From: Simmondsia chinensis
Lineage: Eukaryota > Streptophyta > Magnoliopsida > Caryophyllales > Simmondsiaceae
Direction: 5' to 3'
DNA: 64,000 nt
NCBI GenBank assembly: GCA_018398585.1
Contig: JAGTTD010000003.1
Location: 5,526,637-5,590,636, forward strand
A program made the position numbers and the translations under genes. The notes beneath the pieces were generated by a model that worked only from the letters and a program-made list of their open reading frames with translations, was not told the DNA's origin and searched no databases. This document shows, piece after piece, positions 58,641-64,000 of this stretch; within the stretch, counting starts at the first letter, position 1, and every line of letters starts with the position of its first letter.

Positions 58641-59926
58641 TAGACCCATTGGGCCCAGCTGAAGGCGTAAAACTTATCGCTCCTAGGAGGCAGCCGAGGT
58701 CAGTTATTTCTTGTTTTTACTTTAATTTTAGTACTAGTTAGTTTCTTGGAGACTTATTTTCTCTCTTTCCAAGTTCTTGTCCCGGGTTGAAGGAGTCATA
58801 TGTAAATGTTTATGCCACCTTGTCAGGTTGTATTGCTCTATCTCACATATCTCTTGTGCTATAATGATTTATGTTATAGCATTGAGGACAATGCATGATT
58901 TAGGTGTGGGGGTGAGGCTCATTTGCCTGTGCTCATTTTTTGGTCAAATTTTTGAAATTTTTGAACATCTTTTGTGCATTTTGAGTGTGCATTATAACCA
59001 TTTAGCCAAGTTTTTCTTGATCGATACGAATGTTAGAGTGATAGTAGGATTAGGTATTTATATCATTCTCTTAATTTCACGAAATTAAATGATTCTACTT
59101 CATACTTGTAAATGAGTATTGTTGATCAGTATTGATATTATTGGGTTCTACTCATGCGGCTCACATATTCACTATGTACAGGACTTTCGTGTTGTGGAAA
59201 ATCTGAAAAATTTGAGTAAACAATCTTATATGTCTTAAGTTTTACAGGCTTGCCGTATTGGCTTATCCTAATCCTCACCTCTTGATACTATGTAAAATAC
59301 TTGTTGATCAATGTCAATTGTAAAGTTAGGGTACTTGTTATACGAAATTCCAAAAATAGGACAGAAAAAGAAGAGGAAACCAAAGGCAAAAAAAAATAAA
59401 AAAGTAAGAAAGAAAAAAAGTTTCCTCTAAAGAAAAGGAAAAAAAAGCAAAAGAAAAAAAAAGGAAAGTGAAATTTGATGTACATTTATGACAACGATGT
59501 TCTTCTTTGGTGCTATATCAGTGTCAAAAAGTTGTAAATTGGTCACTCATATGCCAATTAAAATTCTCTATGTAAGGGCATGTGTTTAGGTGATTCAATA
59601 ATATGGGCATACAGAACCTTGGTATATTTGGCTGGATGTGAGAATTTGATAAGATTTTATGACATAAGATCCCATTCACGTTCACTTGTGGGCTTAAATT
59701 ACTTGAGTAGTTCTATTAGTTGATACAAGGTTAACGTATGACGAGTTTTGAAGTTTAATCTTCAGAATTCATGGAATTGGAGAATACTCTAGATAACTTA
59801 ATCGTGTCTTGAATTGTAATATATGTGTTGATCTTGGAAAAATTAGTGAAGGTTGGGGTAGTTGATCACTGAATCTTTTATCCTACGCTTTGCTCGAGGA
59901 CTAGCAAAGGTTAGGTTTGGGGGTGT
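58641..59926 (+). other. Athila-like 3' non-coding region
   Basis: The stretch between the truncated pol and the 3' LTR has no recognised domain (no envelope-like ORF identified). It includes an A-rich tract at about 59360-59465 and ends in the purine-rich CTAGCAAAGGTTAGGTTTGG just before the LTR. Confidence 0.6.
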
Positions 59927-61459
59927 TGATGTGTCTCGTATTTACGCATCTTTTAATTGTTATTTTAGTTATTTTGCACCTATTTATTTATTTACTCACT
60001 TTGGTAATTTTAATGTTTTATAGGTTCAAATATTAAAGCCCCGAAAATTTTCAAATCTGGTGTAAATAAGGCAAATTCAATGTGCAAGCAATTAAATCAA
60101 GTCAATCGGAGATCGGGACGAGATCGTATGAGCTATATCTGACCCAAAACCTGCACAACCGAAACCCTAGCATCTCAGCCCAAACGCAAGGCCCATGTTC
60201 ACCAGACCTGTGCAGCTTATCAGGCCCATCGTCACCGCATAGCCCACCACCGCAAGCCCAACACAGCTCTGCACGCTACAGTGCCATCGGTAGCACCTTA
60301 GACCCGCACGTCATAAGTCACCGGCCCAGATCGTTATGCCCTAATACAGCCCAGCGCAGGTTCAACATCGTCCTTTCTGGCTCGTCAACAACCAGCAGGC
60401 CCATCCCTGTCAAGCCCAACAATCCCGCTTAGGCCCATCTCGCTGTTCAGAACACCAGCGCCTAGCTGACCTGCGTACAACCGAAGCGCAGGCCCATCAT
60501 CAACCTCAGGTCCAACGTCACCGTCTTCTCCAAGCCCAGCGTCACCACCATCGGCCCAACACATGCAACAACACGGCCGAGCTCTGCACATAGGGTTTCG
60601 TCATCGATTATAAAGCGAGGAAGAGGACAAGTGGGTGCTCTGTTTTGGAATTCACCACAGCAACTCTCCCTCTGCCTCTCAATTGCTTTTTCGTTTTTAT
60701 TTTTCGTTAAATTGGAATGGAACGAAATTAGCAGGGAGATCAACATGAGTTCATTCATCTTCTCCTTTACCGGTTCATCCTTAATGGAGAGCTAACTTGC
60801 TCTCTTGGGTCAGATGAAGCCTTAGCCTTTTTTACTTTTGTATTACTTTTAATTTCATGATAATTTGTTTGTTGCATAAATTGCTTGACTGTGAGAAATA
60901 TTATGGAGTATTGCTTTAATTATTTATTCAATTGTGATGATTATTGAGTTTATAACCTTTAGTTGTTAATATTGATATTTATAAATTAATTCTTTGTGCT
61001 TGTAGCCCTAGGATTAATTAATCAAATAATAGTATTTACTGAATTGTTAATTAATGCCTATCTTCCCCATGCTTTAGTTAGATAAGGTCAATACACGATA
61101 CTAACAATATCACTTTAGTAGGTTCAAGCTTGTAGCCTAAAGCACTGCCCGTGAAATAATCAATAACCCCAAGTTAAGGGTTAATGCAATCATAATTGGC
61201 TAATGATGGATTCAAAGCCCTAGGTTCCAATTTAATACACTTTTCCAATTAGAAGTAGATTATTTTAGTTTAATTATATTTTCTAGATTAATTAATACAA
61301 AAATCTCTCAATTTTATTCAAATCAAACTAGGTCATAGAATAATTTCACATACTCTTAGTCCCTGTGGTTCGACACCCTCTTGTCCTGCGCTTCAATTTA
61401 GACGTGTTTAGTAGATAGGGTTAAATATTAAATTTTGATAGATGTAGAAAAACACATCA
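59927..61459 (+). repeat. Athila-like 3' LTR
   Basis: 1533 bp, TGATGTGTCTCG to AACACATCA, with GATTATAAAGCG as the TATA-like site (about 60606). It is slightly shorter than the 5' LTR because of small deletions. Confidence 0.85.
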
Positions 61460-62046
61460 CCTATTACTGTCCTAGGGAAAGAACGCTGGGATGGGGTAAT
61501 GTAGCTTCTAAGGTATATTAAAGGGACAATCAATTTAGGGTTAACATTTGGGAGGAAGGAAATAGACCTAAAACTGTTAGGATACACTGATAGCGATTAT
61601 GGTGGAGATCTGAATAGGAGAAAGTCTATAAGCTCCAATATTTTTACCTTGAATGGTGAGATGGTCAGTGGGAGATTTAAGCTTCAATCGGTGACAATTC
61701 TATCAATGACTGAGGTTCAGTTCTTAGCTTTGATAGATGCCATAGAGGAAGGGATATGGCTAAGTTGAGTTCTGGCTGAACTTAGATTGAACTTAGGGGT
61801 ACCTGTAATATACACCGATAGTCAATCATCCTTAGCACTTAGTAGAAATTTTGGTTGTTCGAAGAAATTTTGGTTTAAAAAAAAAAAAAAAGAGGCTATT
61901 AACCTGCTAAAAATCTCAATGCAAGAAAATCCAGTAGATATGGCGAGTAAGGTTGTGCCTCTAATTAAGACAATGAAATGCATCAACTCAGTTCAAAGCT
62001 TTTGGGATCTTAGTGGATACTTGGAAAGAGTAATATCTCCCTATTA
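61460..62046 (+). pseudogene. Copia B RNase H, resumed after the insertion
   Basis: Continues RT/RNase H with LRYIKGTINLGLTFGRK, LLGYTDSDYGGDLNRRKS, MTEVQFLALIDAIEEGIWL and VIYTDSQSSLALSRN. It ends near LSGYLERVISPY at a TAA (62044-62046). One TGA and an A-run frameshift risk (61877-61890) are present. The Asp/Glu pattern of Copia RNase H is largely retained. Confidence 0.75.
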
Positions 62047-62104
62047 AAAGAGTTAGTCTAGTAGTTAGCCTGTACAGTAATCAAGTAGAGAATTAATGAT
62101 ATTT

Positions 62105-62825
62105 GGTTTCAATATATGCTAACCATGAAATTAATTAAATTGGAAATTGGAAATGACATTTTCATAAAGCAGTAGAACTGTAGGGGTCTTTTGGTTCCGA
62201 AAATTGTTGTTTTTTTTTTTTTTTTTTTTCCTTTTTTACATTTTTGGTCAATTAATCTTCTGCCCCTACTTGTCCTACACCACTCTGTGTTTTTCGCTGT
62301 ACTATCTCCAGCTATCCGGCCCGTGTCTTCAAATTGTGAGCTAGAAGCTTCCAGGGGATGCTCCTCCTTCCCTCATCCAATGGTGTTGAGTGTGCCACGT
62401 GTCTTAATCTTAGGTGCCCAAATTGTGTTTGTTTGGGCAATTGTGAATCATTGATTGATGTTTTAAGAAAGGCCTAGATTTTGCCTTCATTGGTAGCGCA
62501 CAGATTGAGGTTTGCCTGTAAATAAGCTTAGGTTTCTTGGAACTGTACTCTTTTGTTTTCTCTCTCCTCTTTTAAATGTTTTGGTATGTTTATGCGGGTT
62601 TCTATTCCGCTTCCCTTCCTTTGCCGGATCTGTGATGGCATGGACCTTCTTAGAGGCAATCAAGGCACTCTTGATGGTGTCAATGGCGATTCCTTTTGCT
62701 ACTATTCTCTAAGGTCTTAATCTTAGAAGCTTCTGTAAAAAAAAAAAGAAAGAGTCTATAATATCCTAGGTTTGATATGGTATGTAACTTGTAATTAATT
62801 AGGTTTGTAATAAAATAGACCTCTC
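62105..62825 (+). repeat. Copia B right LTR (approximate limits)
   Basis: Matches 49.5-50.3 kb in order and orientation. A T-run at 62206-62230 is expanded relative to the left copy. Confidence 0.7.
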
Positions 62826-62828
62826 TAG

Positions 62829-63430
62829 TGTTAGGTATGAAATAATAAAATTTTATTTGATTGAATAATAATAATGAGGCTGCATCATTACTATATATAG
62901 AGAGTACAATATTGGAGAAAAGACTAAATGAATCCTAACTAGATAATACAGATATGGATATAGACATAGAAGCAGAATGCCAGTCATATTCAATTACTAT
63001 AGTAGATGTAGATCTAGATACTCTAATACGCCTCTTCAATCTAAACGGGGTGGTCTCACATGAAGATTGCTTTTATGGTAGCGGAATCTGTTAGAAGAGA
63101 GGCCTTTGGTGAAGATATCAGCAGCTGACGAGTAGTCGATGTGTATCAAACCTAGAGATCACCTTTTAGAACTTTCCCCCGTACATAATAGAAATCCACA
63201 TCTATGTGCTTGCTTTTGTCATTAGACATTAGGTTTGCCGCTAAGTATGAGGCAGAAATATTATCACATAATACCATAATAGGACCATAATGACGAAGGC
63301 CGAGGTCTCACATTAGATATCCAACCCAATCACTCTAAGCTACATCTTGAGCTAAATCACAATACTCATGCTCTATAGTGGACTTGGAGACAGTGTGTTG
63401 TTTCTTCACACGCCAAGAGATAGGATTAGG
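62829..63430 (-). mobile_element. Copia retrotransposon C, 3' fragment
   Basis: On the minus strand 63425-63035 reads a Copia RNase H end: RVKKQHTVSKSTIEHEYC, DLGLRHYGPIMVLCDNISAS, NDKSKHIDVDFYYVRGKV and RQLLISSPKASLLTD. Stops are present. It is followed by a 201-bp LTR (63029-62829) that begins TATTAGAGTATC (mutated TG), has a TATATATAG box and ends CCTAACA. The rest of the element lies outside the window or is lost. Confidence 0.7.
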
Positions 63431-64000
63431 GATGTTCATCGGTCCAAACCCGAGCTGGACCAGACCAGACTAAACCGGAGCGAAGATCGAAACTGGCCTT
63501 TTTTGAAGACCAAAGACCAGACTGAATTTATCTAGTCTGTTTCGAGACTGGACCAGTTATTTCATGGACCATATCGATTTGGACCAATTATCATTTCTTT
63601 CATTTCTAATATGAGTTGAATTTAGAACATTTCGTCAATTTCTGACAACTTAAAAGGCATCTAATAAGAATAAAATGAACAAAATATAAACAATAAAAAT
63701 ACTAGCAAATATAGAAATATTAAATCATCACCCACCAAATATAACGGTATATAACTTATATTTACTAAAGCCAATCCTGATAATTAGGCCCCTTTGATTT
63801 GATTCACATTTCTCGATTCCCCACTAATTACCAATGAAATTCTTCATAAATTAATTAGAAATAATTATGCATATAAGTCAAGCAATATGCATAATGTAAT
63901 AGTTTATCACTAAAACAAATAAGATAATTTAATATAGGTATTTATAGGCTATTTTAAAACTAATTTTAGGCCCAATTGTTATAAGTCTAGGTTAGTCTAC
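63431..64000. other. Low-complexity patch then AT-rich DNA
   Basis: 63440-63590 is rich in GGACCAGA/AGACTGGACC words. The rest is AT-rich with no recognised feature up to the window end. Confidence 0.45.

Larger units (their letters stand above)
53798..61459 (+). mobile_element. Athila-like Ty3 retrotransposon, internally deleted
   Basis: LTRs 53798-55406 and 59927-61459 flank 4.5 kb of internal DNA. The target duplication is CCTAC/CCTAT (53793-53797 and 61460-61464). The primer site right after the 5' LTR (TGGTGTCGTTGTCGGGGACT, about 55414) resembles the tRNA-Asp type used by Athila/Tat elements. The purine-rich GGTTTGGGGGTGT precedes the 3' LTR. Gag and part of pol are present, but RT fingers/palm and integrase are missing, so the copy is non-autonomous. 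Confidence 0.85.
49530..62828 (+). mobile_element. Copia retrotransposon B, twice interrupted
   Basis: A decayed Copia with related terminal blocks (about 49530-50290 and 62105-62825). Its coding region runs 50.4-53.8 kb and resumes at 61.46-62.05 kb. It is interrupted by a 568-bp insertion (52177-52744) and an Athila-like element (53798-61459). No clear primer site or purine tract is visible, and most of gag is missing, so LTR boundaries are approximate. It is older than both insertions. Confidence 0.75.

Overview
This window looks like repeat-filled, gene-poor chromatin from a flowering plant, probably a eudicot. It is AT-rich. It carries chromovirus, Athila-type and several Copia LTR retrotransposons, RTE-type and L1-type LINEs, SINE-like sequences, long-terminal-inverted-repeat elements and a Mutator-like element (MULE). 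I recognise no ordinary host gene. The only coding sequence that reads through without damage belongs to a transposon. The species cannot be named from the sequence.

Layout. 1-12.9 kb: AT-rich DNA with a 91-bp tandem repeat, a 5S rRNA/LINE-tail chimera (2.34-2.59 kb), a foldback element (3.7-4.06 kb), a 1.25-kb inverted-repeat element here called family A (5.2-6.5 kb), a SINE-like copy (7.0-7.2 kb), a TRIM-like element (7.86-8.34 kb), an unclassified LTR-like stretch (8.5-9.35 kb) and an RTE LINE (11.9-12.8 kb). 12.9-21.0 kb: a diverged family A relative holding two insertions, a truncated RTE LINE and a 5.9-kb chromovirus. 21.5-22.4 kb: a third RTE LINE stub. 22.5-38.4 kb: a second family A element split by a 14.6-kb MULE. 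39.6-41.6 kb: a roughly 1-kb tandem duplication. 41.6-44.3 kb: L1 remnants. 44.4-49.4 kb: a decayed Copia element. 49.5-62.8 kb: a second Copia interrupted by a 7.7-kb Athila-like element and a smaller insertion. 62.8-63.4 kb: a third Copia fragment.

The most notable object is the MULE at 23658-38250. It has a 9-bp target duplication and terminal inverted repeats of about 3.35 kb. Those repeats, its introns and its intergenic DNA are built from one family of roughly 83-87-bp units centred on a palindrome (TCATACAC-nn-TGTATGA type). It carries a four-exon gene for a 507-residue DUF1985 plus Ulp1-like cysteine protease with a complete catalytic set. The last exon, which holds the catalytic cysteine, is missed by simple ORF calling. 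The facing transposase gene is reduced to its C-terminal exon (SWIM and CCHC zinc fingers). A sequence-specific protein/repeat system, comparable to the VANC-type anti-silencing factors of Arabidopsis VANDAL MULEs, is a reasonable hypothesis.

The second point of interest is that the RTE LINEs share their 3' tail with short elements. In one of these the tail is joined directly to a 5S rRNA-derived head with recognisable internal Pol III promoter boxes.
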